The position numbers and the translations under genes are program-made. Positions 42,232 through 50,544 of a DNA stretch of 64,000 nt are shown here, one piece after another; position 1 is the stretch's first letter, and every line of letters begins with the position of its first letter. Source of the DNA: Acetobacteraceae bacterium (lineage in GTDB: Bacteria > Pseudomonadota > Alphaproteobacteria > Acetobacterales > Acetobacteraceae). The stretch covers positions 62,001 to 126,000 of the forward strand of contig JAIXWG010000066.1 of NCBI GenBank assembly GCA_027482245.1, given 5' to 3'. The notes under the pieces are model-generated. The model worked only from the letters and a program-made list of their open reading frames with translations. It searched no databases and was not told the origin of the DNA.

Positions 42232-42411
42232 GGCCTATCTCTCCCTGTTCGCGGCGAGCCTAGCCGCATCGGCGCGATGGGGAAGGGGGAGGCGTGGCGG
42301 ATCGGATGCCGAACCGACCCCGTCTCGTGATGGCGGGGCTTGCCCCAGGGCGGTGATTCGGCGGAGCATCCGCGCCAGACGGGCCGATCCGAGCCTTGAG
42401 GGAGGGATACG

Positions 42412-43749
42412 ATGACCATGATGACGCGGCGCGGCGCGCTGCTGGGCGGCGCGGGGCTGCTGGCCTCGCCGGCGCTGGTGAGCCAGGTGGACGCGCAGGA
42501 TGCCTTCAACTGGCGCCGCTTCGCGGGCGAGCGGATCGAGGTGAGCCTGACGGCCAACCCCCGCAGCCAGATCCTGATCCAGAACCAGCGGGAGTTCGAG
42601 GAGCTGACCGGCATCCGCGTCGGGTCCGAGGCGATTCCCGAACAGCAGCACCGGCAGAAATTCGTCATCGAATTCGCCTCCGGCCGGCCGAGCTTCGACG
42701 TCATCGGCATCAGCCTGCACGTCAACAAGCGCCAAGTCGGCCGCGCGCGCTGGACCGCCGATCTGAAGCCGCTGATCGCCGATGCGTCGATGACCGCGCC
42801 CGACTTCGACTTCGCCGATTACGGCGCCGGTGCCGTCGCCTATTCGACGCAGGCCGATGGCCGCATGGACACGCTGCCGGAGTTCACGGACTACTTCATC
42901 CTCTACTACAACAAGGAAATCTTCCAGCGCGCCGGCCTGCCGGTGCCGACCACCTATGACGAGATGTATGAGACGGCGAAGCGCCTGACCGATGCGCGCG
43001 CCGGCCAGGCGGGCTTCGTCGGCCGCGGCGTGCGCAACGCCAATGTCGTGCTCTACACCAGCTTCCTGCTCGGCACGCAGCAGCGGGACTGCACGGATGC
43101 CAACCAGCGCCTGCTGACGGACACGCCGGATGCCATCGCGGCCGGCGAATACTACAAGAAGATCATGCGGGACTGCGCGCCGCAGGGTGTTGCCGGCTTC
43201 AACTGGAACGAGGCGCAGACGAGCTTCGCGCAGGGCCGCGCCGCCATGTGGCTGGACGGCGTCGGCTTCGCGGCGCCGCTGGAGGATCCGACGCGGTCGC
43301 GCGTGGCCGGCAAGGTCGGCTACGCCGTCGTGCCGCGCGGCCCGGCACGCCACCATTGCGCGCTGTTCGGCACGGGCCTCGGCATCAGCGCGGGCTCCAG
43401 CGAGCGGAAGCGCGGCGCGGCCTGGTTCTACCTGCAATGGGCGCTAAACAAGCGGAACCAGTTGCGCTTCCTGACCGCCGGCGCCGGCGCCCCCGCCCGC
43501 CAGAGCCCCTACCGGGACGAGGAGGCGATCCGCTCCAGCCGCTTCGGCCGCGACTATTTCGAGACGCTGATCGCAAGCTCCCGCATCGCGCATCCCGGCC
43601 TGCCGGAGATCGTGCCGGTGACGGAGTTCCGCGACACGCTGGGTGCGGGGCTGACCAACATGATCGGCGGCGCCGATGTCGCGACGGAACTCCGCCGCGC
43701 CACCGAAGCCTTCCGACCCATCCTCGAACAGTCCGAGCGCGCGACCTGA
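42412..43749 (+). CDS. ABC sugar transporter solute-binding protein
   Basis: 445-residue family-1 extracellular solute-binding protein with a Tat-type signal (MTRRGALLGGAGLLASPALVSQ). The fold is indicated by ANPRSQILIQNQREFEELTG, FILYYNKEIFQRAGLPVPTTYDEM (typical of sugar binders) and FAQGRAAMWLDG. Three in-frame ATGs occur at 42412, 42418 and 42421; the first has GGAGGG seven bases upstream. The stop overlaps the first permease gene (TGATG). The ligand is probably a sugar or polyol; which one is unknown. Confidence 0.9.
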   Translation: MTMMTRRGALLGGAGLLASPALVSQVDAQDAFNWRRFAGERIEVSLTANPRSQILIQNQREFEELTGIRVGSEAIPEQQHRQKFVIEFASGRPSFDVIGISLHVNKRQVGRARWTADLKPLIADASMTAPDFDFADYGAGAVAYSTQADGRMDTLPEFTDYFILYYNKEIFQRAGLPVPTTYDEMYETAKRLTDARAGQAGFVGRGVRNANVVLYTSFLLGTQQRDCTDANQRLLTDTPDAIAAGEYYKKIMRDCAPQGVAGFNWNEAQTSFAQGRAAMWLDGVGFAAPLEDPTRSRVAGKVGYAVVPRGPARHHCALFGTGLGISAGSSERKRGAAWFYLQWALNKRNQLRFLTAGAGAPARQSPYRDEEAIRSSRFGRDYFETLIASSRIAHPGLPEIVPVTEFRDTLGAGLTNMIGGADVATELRRATEAFRPILEQSERAT

Positions 43750-44690
43750 TGTCCGGCATCACCACCACCGAGGGCAAGGCGGCGGCGCGACTGGGCGCCG
43801 CCGCGGACAAGGCCCGGCGCGGGCGCGCCTATGCCCGCCACTACTGGCCCTTCGTCGTGCCCGCCGCGGTGGTGGTGGTGGCCGTCATCGTCTTCCCCTG
43901 GATATTCACGCTGTGGATGAGCGTGAACGAATGGAAGCTGGGCTCCGGCCGCAGCTTCGTCGGCATGGCGAACTACCAGCGGCTTTGGGGCGACGAACGC
44001 TTCCATAGGGCCATCTGGCGGACGCTCTATTTCACCGCGCTCGCCGTCGTGATCCCGGTGGTGCTGGGCACGGCGGCGGCGATCGCCTTCCACCGGAAAT
44101 TCCCGCTGCGCGGCCTGGCGCGCACCATCTTCATCCTGCCGATGATGGCGACGCCCGTCGCCGTCGCGCTGGTCTGGACGATGATGTTCCACCCGCAGCT
44201 CGGCGTGCTGAACTGGATCCTGTCCCAGTTCGGCATCCCGCCCAGCCTATGGGTCTATGATGCCGCGACCGTCATCCCGACGCTGGTGATGGTGGAGGTC
44301 TGGCACTGGACGCCGCTGGTCATGCTGCTGGTCTTGGGCGGCCTGGCGTCGCTGCCCGTCGATCCCTATGAGGCCGCGAAGATCGATGGCGCGACGGGGT
44401 GGCAGGCCTTCCGCTTCATCACCCTGCCGCTGCTGGCGCCCTTTCTGATGGTCGCCATCATCATCCGCACCATCGATGCGCTGAAGGCCTTCGACACCAT
44501 CTACGTCATCACGCAGGGCGGGCCGGGAACGGCGAGCGAGACGATCAACATCTTCCTGTATCTCAATGCCTTCGCCTACTACAACATGGGCTATGCCAGC
44601 GCCGTGGTGGTGGTGTTCTTCGCGCTCATCATCGGATTGGCGCTTCTGCTGCTGTGGTCGCGCGAACGCTTCAAGGACGCAGCGCGATGA
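43749..44690 (+). CDS. ABC sugar transporter permease (MalF-type)
   Basis: 313-residue inner-membrane permease with six predicted helices after a basic N-terminus (FVVPAAVVVVAVIVFPWIFTLW is the first) and the EAA loop EAAKIDGATGWQAFRFITLPLL that contacts the ATPase. GGPGTASETINIFLYLNAF is typical of MalF/UgpA-like subunits. The ATG overlaps the SBP stop, and its own stop overlaps the second permease. Confidence 0.94.
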   Translation: MSGITTTEGKAAARLGAAADKARRGRAYARHYWPFVVPAAVVVVAVIVFPWIFTLWMSVNEWKLGSGRSFVGMANYQRLWGDERFHRAIWRTLYFTALAVVIPVVLGTAAAIAFHRKFPLRGLARTIFILPMMATPVAVALVWTMMFHPQLGVLNWILSQFGIPPSLWVYDAATVIPTLVMVEVWHWTPLVMLLVLGGLASLPVDPYEAAKIDGATGWQAFRFITLPLLAPFLMVAIIIRTIDALKAFDTIYVITQGGPGTASETINIFLYLNAFAYYNMGYASAVVVVFFALIIGLALLLLWSRERFKDAAR

Positions 44691-45535
44691 GCGGCAGCAC
44701 GATGCGCGCCAGGCCCTGGAAGCGGCGGCTGGAGGATCTAGGCTTCGGCCTTGCGGTCTTCGCGCTGGTCTCGCCGGCGGCGCTGGTCTTCCTCTGGATG
44801 CTGTCGCTGTCGCTGAAGAACGAGGTGGACAACACCGCCTTCCCGCCGGTCTTCATCCCCAACCCGCCGACGCTCGACAATTTCCGCGCGGTGTTCGAAC
44901 GCAACGACTTCCTGCTGCAGGCCTGGAACAGCATCGTCGTCAGCTTCGGCGCCACGGGCATCGCGCTGGCCGTCGGCATCCCCGCGGGCTATGGCATCGC
45001 GAAGATGCGCGCCACCAAGGCGGCGGTGCTGATCCTGATCGCCCGCATCACGCCGGGCCTCTCCTACCTCATCCCGCTCTTCCTGCTGTTCCAGTGGATC
45101 GGGCTGACAGGGACGCTCTGGCCCATCCTCATCACGCACCTGGTGCTGACGGTGCCGATCGCGGTCTGGGTGATGATCGGCTTCTTCGAGGGGCTGCCCG
45201 GGGAGCTGGAGGAAGCCGCACTGGTCGATGGCGCGACCATCTGGCAGGCCTTCCGCCACGTGGCGCTGCCGCTGGCGCGCCCCGGCATTACCGTCGCGAC
45301 GATCCTCGCCTTCATCTTCTCCTGGAACAACTTCATCTTCGCCATGGTGCTGGCGGGGCGGGAGACGCGGACGCTGCCGGTTGCCGTCAACAACATGCTG
45401 ACCTTCGAGCAGATCAGCTGGGGCCCGCTCTCCGCCGCGGCGCTGCTGGTGACGGCGCCGGTGCTGGTGCTGACGCTGGTGGCGCAGAAGCAGATCGTGG
45501 CGGGCCTCACCCAGGGCGGCGTGAAGGGCGGCTGA
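44687..45535 (+). CDS. ABC sugar transporter permease (MalG-type)
   Basis: 282-residue inner-membrane permease with six helices, EAA loop EEAALVDGATIWQAFRHVALPLA, and the terminal FSWNNFIFAMVLAGRETRTLPVAVNNM block of MalG/UgpE-type subunits. Its ATG lies in the ATGA overlap with the first permease. The operon ends here at a strong terminator without an ATPase gene, so the pair must borrow a UgpC/MsmX-like ATPase encoded elsewhere. Confidence 0.94.
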   Translation: MSGSTMRARPWKRRLEDLGFGLAVFALVSPAALVFLWMLSLSLKNEVDNTAFPPVFIPNPPTLDNFRAVFERNDFLLQAWNSIVVSFGATGIALAVGIPAGYGIAKMRATKAAVLILIARITPGLSYLIPLFLLFQWIGLTGTLWPILITHLVLTVPIAVWVMIGFFEGLPGELEEAALVDGATIWQAFRHVALPLARPGITVATILAFIFSWNNFIFAMVLAGRETRTLPVAVNNMLTFEQISWGPLSAAALLVTAPVLVLTLVAQKQIVAGLTQGGVKGG

Positions 45536-45573
45536 CCGCAACGATCGCCTGCGGCGATGCGTTGCGGCTTTTT
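45536..45573 (+). terminator. Intrinsic terminator of the ABC importer operon
   Basis: Stem CCGCAACG-ATCGCC pairs with GGCGAT-(G)-CGTTGCGG across a TGC loop, 14 base pairs with one bulged G, followed directly by CTTTTT. It starts at the base after the stop codon. One of the clearest Rho-independent terminators in the window. Confidence 0.9.
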
Positions 45574-45593
45574 CCAACCCCTCAGTCGGCGGG

Positions 45594-45710
45594 CGCGGCC
45601 TTCGGCCGCTTGCCTCGCGCCACGAGGCGCGGGCCGCATTCGCGGCCTCGGCCGCATTGCGCGGCCGCCTGCGGGATTGATGACCCGCTGACAGCGCGGC
45701 CTTGCCGCGC
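45594..45710. repeat. Cluster of GC-rich inverted repeats
   Basis: After the terminator come several stacked dyads: GCGGCC-TTC-GGCCGC (45595-45609), CGCGCC-ACGA-GGCGCG (45616-45631), overlapping GGCCGC/GCGGCC pairs across 45632-45667, and GCGCGGC-CTT-GCCGCGC (45694-45710). The string CGCGCCACGA occurs twice. The stretch lies in the 187-base gap before the oxygenase gene and encodes nothing recognised. Confidence 0.7.
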
Positions 45711-45722
45711 CACGATGCGGGG

Positions 45723-46676
45723 ATGAGCGACCTCGTCCCCCTCATCGATGTCTCCGGCCTCCGCAGCGCGAATCCCGCCGCGCGCGCGGCCGTCGCGGCG
45801 CAACTCGGCGCTGCCTGTCGCGGCCCCGGCTTCTTCCTCGTCACCGGCCACGGCATCCCCGCTGCGATCACCACCGGCCTGTTCGACGCCGCCCGCACCC
45901 TCTTCGCCCTGCCGGAGGCCGAGAAGCAGGCCATGTCCATCCGCCGCTCGCCGCACAACCGCGGCTATGTCGGCCTGTCGGAGGAACAGCTGGACCCGAC
46001 AAAGCCCGCCGACCGGAAGGAGGCCTTCAATGTCGGGCTGGAGATGGCGGCGGACGATCCGGAGATCCTGGCCGGCGTGCCCTTCCGCGGCGTGAACCTC
46101 TGGCCCCAGGGCCGTCCCGACCTTCGCGCCGCCATCCTCGCGCATTTCGACGCGGCCTGGGCGCTCGGCCGCCTGCTGCATCGCGGCTTCGCGCTCGACC
46201 TCGGCATCCCCGAGGATTTCTTCGAGTCCAGGCTGGACCGCCCGCTCGCGACCCTGCGCCTGCTGCACTACCCCGCTGGCGGGGCGGATGCGGCGCTCGG
46301 CGCCGGGGAGCACACCGATTATGGCTGCGTCACCATCCTCGCCACCGATGGCGTGGCGGGGCTGCAGGTGAAGCGCCGCGGCGGGGGGTGGGAGGATGTG
46401 CCGAGCCTGCCCGGCGCCTTCGTCTGCAACATCGGCGACTGCCTGATGCGCTGGACGAATGACGTCTATGCCTCCACCCCGCATCGCGTCCGCGCGCCGG
46501 AGGCGGAGCGCTATTCCGCCGCCTTCTTCCTCGACCCGAACCCCAATGCCGTGGTCGCGGTCCTGCCCGGCTGCACCGGCCCCGGCAACCCGCCGCGATA
46601 CGCGCCGGTGACGGGGGCGGCCTACCTCCGCGCGAAGCTCGACGAGACCTACGCCCATCGGCGCGAGGCCGGCTGA
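45723..46676 (+). CDS. 2-oxoglutarate/Fe(II)-dependent oxygenase (isopenicillin N synthase-like)
   Basis: 317-residue dioxygenase of the 2OG-FeII_Oxy/DIOX_N group. Iron ligands are His197 and Asp199 in GEHTDYG and His254 in TPHRV; the 2-oxoglutarate-binding Arg263 lies in ERYSAAFFLDP. The N-terminal DIOX_N part has IPLIDV-like VPLIDVSGL and GPGFFLVTGHGIP. Bacterial relatives act on small molecules such as amino acids or in ethylene formation; no substrate is assigned. It is followed after 42 bases by two glycosyltransferase genes. Confidence 0.88.
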   Translation: MSDLVPLIDVSGLRSANPAARAAVAAQLGAACRGPGFFLVTGHGIPAAITTGLFDAARTLFALPEAEKQAMSIRRSPHNRGYVGLSEEQLDPTKPADRKEAFNVGLEMAADDPEILAGVPFRGVNLWPQGRPDLRAAILAHFDAAWALGRLLHRGFALDLGIPEDFFESRLDRPLATLRLLHYPAGGADAALGAGEHTDYGCVTILATDGVAGLQVKRRGGGWEDVPSLPGAFVCNIGDCLMRWTNDVYASTPHRVRAPEAERYSAAFFLDPNPNAVVAVLPGCTGPGNPPRYAPVTGAAYLRAKLDETYAHRREAG

Positions 46677-46718
46677 ACCCTTCACGCGCGGGCCCGGCGG
46701 GGCTAGGTAACGCCCCCG

Positions 46719-47846
46719 ATGGCTCTCCCCCCCGCCGTGTTGCAGGTCCTCCCCGCGCTCGTCACCGGCGGCGTGGAGCGTGGGACGATCGAGATCGCGG
46801 AGGCCATCCGCGATGCGGGGCTGCGCGCCATCGTCGCTTCCGCCGGCGGCCCGATGGTGGCGGAGCTGGAGGCGCTGGGCGTCCGCCACGTCACCTTGCC
46901 GCTGCGCGCCAAGTCGCCCCTCGCCCTGTGGCGCAACGGCGCCGCGCTGTCGGCGCTGGCGCGGCAGGAAGGCGTCGCGCTGATCCATGCCCGGTCCCGC
47001 GCGCCGGCCTGGTCCGCGCTGATGGCGGCGCGGCGCAACGGCATCCCCTTCGTCACCACCTATCACGGCGCCTACAACGAAGGCTTCCCGGGCAAGCGGC
47101 TGTACAATTCCGTCATGGCGCGGGGCGACCGCGTCATCGCCGTCAGCCGCTTCATCGCGGACCTGGTCCGCGAACGCCATGGCGTGCCGGAGGACCGGCT
47201 CCGCATCATCCCGCGCGGCGTCGATCCCCGCCGCTTCGACCCCGAATCGGTGGCGCCGGAGCGTGTCATCGCGCTGCGCGCCGCCTGGGGCGCGGCGGAG
47301 GACCGGCAGGTCATCCTGCTGCCCGGCCGCCTCACGCGCTGGAAGGGCCAGGCCGTGCTGATCGAGGCGATGGCCAGGCTGCCTGACCACACCATGGCCG
47401 TGCTGGCCGGCGGCGGCGGCGAAGGCGAGTACCGTGCGGGCCTGGTGGCGCTCGCCCGCCAGCATGGCGTGGCGGATCGCGTCCGCATCCTTGGCCATGT
47501 GGAGGCAATGGGCACGGCGCTGCTCGCCGCCGATGTGGTCGTCCATGCCAGCACGGATGCGGAAGCCTTCGGCCGCACGGTGATCGAGGCGCAGGCCATG
47601 GGCCGCCCCGTCATCGCCGCGGACCTCGGCGGGCCGCGGGAGACGGTGGAGGATGGCGTCACGGGCTGGCGCGTGCCGCCTGGCGACCCCGCCGCCCTGG
47701 CGGCCGCCATCGGCCGCGTGCTCGCCATGCCGGCGCTGGAGCGGGCGGCGGTGGCGCGCGCGGGCCGCGATTCGGTGCTGGCCCGGCACACCACGGCGGC
47801 GATGCAGGCCGCGACCATCGGCGTCTACCGGGAATTGCTGCCATGA
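46719..47846 (+). CDS. Glycosyltransferase family 4
   Basis: 375-residue GT-B glycosyltransferase, probably in LPS core or surface polysaccharide synthesis. The N-terminal domain has LPALVTGGVERGTIEIAEAI and ALIHARSRAPAWSALMAAR; the C-terminal donor domain has ILLPGRLTRWKGQAVLIEAM, the EAFGRTVIEAQAMGRPVIA nucleotide-sugar motif (Ex7E) and a closing GVTGWRVPPGD. ATG at 46719. Its stop overlaps the GT9 gene (ATGA), indicating a joint pathway. Confidence 0.92.
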   Translation: MALPPAVLQVLPALVTGGVERGTIEIAEAIRDAGLRAIVASAGGPMVAELEALGVRHVTLPLRAKSPLALWRNGAALSALARQEGVALIHARSRAPAWSALMAARRNGIPFVTTYHGAYNEGFPGKRLYNSVMARGDRVIAVSRFIADLVRERHGVPEDRLRIIPRGVDPRRFDPESVAPERVIALRAAWGAAEDRQVILLPGRLTRWKGQAVLIEAMARLPDHTMAVLAGGGGEGEYRAGLVALARQHGVADRVRILGHVEAMGTALLAADVVVHASTDAEAFGRTVIEAQAMGRPVIAADLGGPRETVEDGVTGWRVPPGDPAALAAAIGRVLAMPALERAAVARAGRDSVLARHTTAAMQAATIGVYRELLP

Positions 47847-48760
47847 CGGCGCCCGTCCTGGTCATCCGCCTCGGCGCGCTCGGCGATTTCGTGCAGTCCT
47901 TCGGCCCCTTCGCCGCCATCCGCGCGCATCACCCGGACCGGCGCATCGTGCTGCTGACGACACCGCCCTTCGCCCCGCTCGCCCGCCGCAGCCCCTGGTT
48001 CGACGAGGTGTGGGAGGATGGGCGTCCCGCCTGGACCGACATCCCGGCCGTGCTGCGCCTGGCGCGCCGGCTGCGGGCGGAGGGCTTCGACTGGGTCTAT
48101 GACCTGCAGACCTCCGGCCGATCCTCCCGCTACCGGCTGATGGTGGGGCTCGGCGCCAACTGGTCCGGCACCGCCTGGGGCGCGTCCCACCCCCACGCCA
48201 ATCCGCGCCGCACCGTCATGCACACGCTGGAACGCCAGCGGGACCAGCTGGAGTTGGCGGGCATCCACCACTTCCCGGCACCCGCGCTCGATTGGCTGGA
48301 TGCGGACCTCTCCGGTTTCGCGCTGCCGCCGCGCTTCGCGCTGCTGGTGCCGGGCGCGTCGCCCCATCGCCCCGGCAAGCGCTGGCCGGTGGCGGGCTTC
48401 GCCGCCTTCGCCGCGGGCTGCGGGCTGCCCTGCGTGGTGCTGGGCGGGAAGGGGGAGGCGGAGCTGGCTTCCGGGATCACCCGCGCCGCGCCCGGCACCA
48501 TCGACCTGGCCGGCCGCACCAGCATCCCGCAGGTCGCGGCGCTGGCGCGACGGGCGAGCTTCGCGCTCGGCAACGACACCGGCCCCACCCACCTGATCGC
48601 CGCCGCCGGCTGCCCGACGCTGGCGCTGTTCGGGGATGAGAGCGACCCGGCCCTCTGCGCGCCGCGCGGCCCCGCGGTCGCGGTGCTGCGCCACGCGCCC
48701 CTATCCGCCCTGGGGGTGGAGGATGTGCGCGCGGCCATGGCGGGGCTGGTACCGCGCTGA
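47843..48760 (+). CDS. Glycosyltransferase family 9 (heptosyltransferase-like)
   Basis: 305-residue GT-B protein of the ADP-heptose:LPS heptosyltransferase family. The N-terminal VLVIRLGALGDFVQSFGPFAAI, central VYDLQTSGRSS and LLVPGASPHRPGKRWP, and C-terminal LGNDTGPTHLIAAAGCPTLALFG blocks are diagnostic. Expected to transfer heptose or another sugar onto LPS inner core at the cytoplasmic membrane face. Translationally coupled to the GT4 gene; it converges on the NYN gene with 12 bases between them. Confidence 0.92.
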   Translation: MTAPVLVIRLGALGDFVQSFGPFAAIRAHHPDRRIVLLTTPPFAPLARRSPWFDEVWEDGRPAWTDIPAVLRLARRLRAEGFDWVYDLQTSGRSSRYRLMVGLGANWSGTAWGASHPHANPRRTVMHTLERQRDQLELAGIHHFPAPALDWLDADLSGFALPPRFALLVPGASPHRPGKRWPVAGFAAFAAGCGLPCVVLGGKGEAELASGITRAAPGTIDLAGRTSIPQVAALARRASFALGNDTGPTHLIAAAGCPTLALFGDESDPALCAPRGPAVAVLRHAPLSALGVEDVRAAMAGLVPR

Positions 48761-48772
48761 ACCGCCCTGGCG

Positions 48773-50395
48773 CTACGCTGCGGCGACGCCTGCCTGCGTC
48801 CAGTTCCGCAGCGCCTCCTTCTCCGCCTCGCTGAGCGGCTCCTCCACCGCGCGCACGGCCGCGACCAGCGTGGCGTAGAGCCGGCGGGCATGCTGCGCCG
48901 CGGCGTCCGGCGCGGGCGCCTCGTTCAGCTTGGCGAAGCCGCGCATCAGCCAGCGCAGGATGGCCGTCACCTCCCGCGCGGAGACGTGCAGCCCCTGGCC
49001 GGCGCCCTCCGCCGCGATGGCGGCGGCGGCGGCGGGCAGGTCCGGCAGGTCGAGCGGCTGGCGGGCGGTGATGGCGTTCAGCACGAAGCCGATCTCCGCC
49101 GGCGTGAAGGCCGGCAGGTCCTGCGCCAGGCCCTTCAGGTCGCGCGATCCCCAGAGCAGGTCGCGCACCAGCAGCGCGGCCTCCGCCATCAGCGCTTCGC
49201 GGCTCGGCGGCTCCGGCTCCGGCTCCGGCTCTGGTTCCGGCGCGGGTTCGGGCACCGCCACGGGTTCCGGCTCCGGCACGGATGGCTCGGGCGGCGGCGG
49301 TTCGGCGGCCACGGCGGGCGCCGCCGGCACCGGGGATGGCACGGCCTCGGCCACCGGCTCCGCCGCCTCCTCCGGTACGCTCGGCGTCTCGGCCGGCAGG
49401 CCGGGCTGGTCCTCCACCCCCGGCGGCAGGTCGCCGGGCGGCGGGCCGCGTTCGGGGTCGAAGACCCAGCGGCGGGATGGCGGGCCCGTCATCAGCAGGC
49501 GCGGGTCGCGCGCCTCCTCGATCAGCGCGCCGAGCGTGCCGGCGCCGGCATAGTTGGTGGTCTTCAGCAGGGGCAGGGACCGGCCGATCTGGCTGCCCAC
49601 CTCCGTCATGCGCAGCGCGCCGGAGGGGCTGCGGGCCAGCGCTTCCCGCAGCCAGGCCACGGCGCCGGCGCGCAGCGCGGGCAGGTCCGGCCCGCGCGCC
49701 ACCGGCGGGGCTTCGGCCCGCACGGGCTCCGGGCGCTGGTAGTCCGGCCGCGGCGGCGGTTCGGGCCGCGGCGGCGCCTGCTCCACCTGCGCGATGGCGA
49801 CATTGCCCATGCCGTCATGGGCGAAGTCGTCCAGCCCGACCACGATGTCGGCCGCCGCCAGGTAGGCGCGCTTGGCCGTGTTCTGCGCCAGGATGGTGAT
49901 GCGCCGGTCATGCGCGCGCAGCCGCGCCAGCGCCGGCAGGAAGTCGCTGTCGCCGGACAGGATGACGAACTCGTCGAAGACCGTCTTGTGGTCCAGCGCA
50001 TCCCGGATATCGAGCGCCATCTTCATGTCGGCGCTGTTCTTCAGGTAGGCGACCGGCGGGCAGTCAACGATGTCGAAGCCCGCCTGCACGAAGGCGGCGC
50101 GGAATTCCCCGAAATAGGTCCGGTTCCGCAGGTCCCGCTGCTGGCGGTAGCGCGCGACGGCGCGGCCCATCTGGAAGTCGAAATAGCCGCCGGGATTGAG
50201 GTAGCAGCGCCGGATCAGCGTGCGCCGCGTGGTGGGCGCCCCGCCCTCCTCACGCCCCTCCAGCCAGGCCAGCCAGGCATCCGGCCGTTCCCCGAAGGCA
50301 TAGGCCGCCCGTTCATCCCACCGCAGCAACGCCATGAAGACATTATCGAAATCAACATACAGCGCCGCCCGCGGCGGCTTCTCGGCTTCAGCCAT
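48773..50395 (-). CDS. NYN (PIN-like) nuclease with LOTUS/OST-HTH-like domain and PE-rich linker
   Basis: Putative RNA-directed nuclease, 540 residues from the ATG at 50395 (a GTG seven codons upstream is possible). NYN acidic residues: LYVDFDNVF (Asp15, Asp17), KNSADMKMALDI (Asp123, Asp129) and ILSGDSDFLP (Asp149, Asp151). A winged-helix region at about 235-310 (ALRMTEVGSQIGRSLPLL ... RRWVF) looks like an OST-HTH/LOTUS domain; then come a Pro/Glu repeat linker and a helical C-terminal domain. In animals and bacteria such pairings act in RNA binding or decay. Divergent from thrS. Function unproven. Confidence 0.8.
   Translation of the reverse strand: MAEAEKPPRAALYVDFDNVFMALLRWDERAAYAFGERPDAWLAWLEGREEGGAPTTRRTLIRRCYLNPGGYFDFQMGRAVARYRQQRDLRNRTYFGEFRAAFVQAGFDIVDCPPVAYLKNSADMKMALDIRDALDHKTVFDEFVILSGDSDFLPALARLRAHDRRITILAQNTAKRAYLAAADIVVGLDDFAHDGMGNVAIAQVEQAPPRPEPPPRPDYQRPEPVRAEAPPVARGPDLPALRAGAVAWLREALARSPSGALRMTEVGSQIGRSLPLLKTTNYAGAGTLGALIEEARDPRLLMTGPPSRRWVFDPERGPPPGDLPPGVEDQPGLPAETPSVPEEAAEPVAEAVPSPVPAAPAVAAEPPPPEPSVPEPEPVAVPEPAPEPEPEPEPEPPSREALMAEAALLVRDLLWGSRDLKGLAQDLPAFTPAEIGFVLNAITARQPLDLPDLPAAAAAIAAEGAGQGLHVSAREVTAILRWLMRGFAKLNEAPAPDAAAQHARRLYATLVAAVRAVEEPLSEAEKEALRNWTQAGVAAA
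49209..49238 (-). repeat. Hexamer repeat encoding a Pro-Glu linker
   Basis: Five tandem six-base units on the plus strand (GGCTCC x3, GGCTCT, GGTTCC) inside the NYN-domain gene, encoding alternating Pro-Glu on the minus strand. In-frame slippage here would change linker length by two residues per unit without breaking the gene. Confidence 0.8.
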
Positions 50396-50544
50396 GTGAA
50401 TGTGAGACTCCGTCACTCAGGATAGTGGTGCACCATAACCCCAAGTTGAGGGTCGCCTGTAACCCTACCGGTCAACCTTGACGACGGCGTGCCGGGCTGG
50501 CCATGGTCCCGCCCCATTTCACGCCAGTGGAGCCTGCTGCCCTC

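Noticed and set aside
42298..42391. CGGATCGG / CCGATCCG inverted repeat between the FAH and ABC genes
   Set aside because: The arms are only 8 bases and 78 bases apart; expected by chance in such GC-rich DNA, so not listed as an operator.
48890..50425. 511-codon open frame antisense to the NYN gene
   Set aside because: The minus frame has NYN catalytic motifs; the plus frame is an Arg/Gly/His-rich shadow.
50417..50544. T-box or other aminoacyl-tRNA leader before thrS
   Set aside because: Only about 130 bases separate the divergent genes; no specifier loop or T-box sequence was seen, and TTGACG at 50478 lacks a -10 partner.
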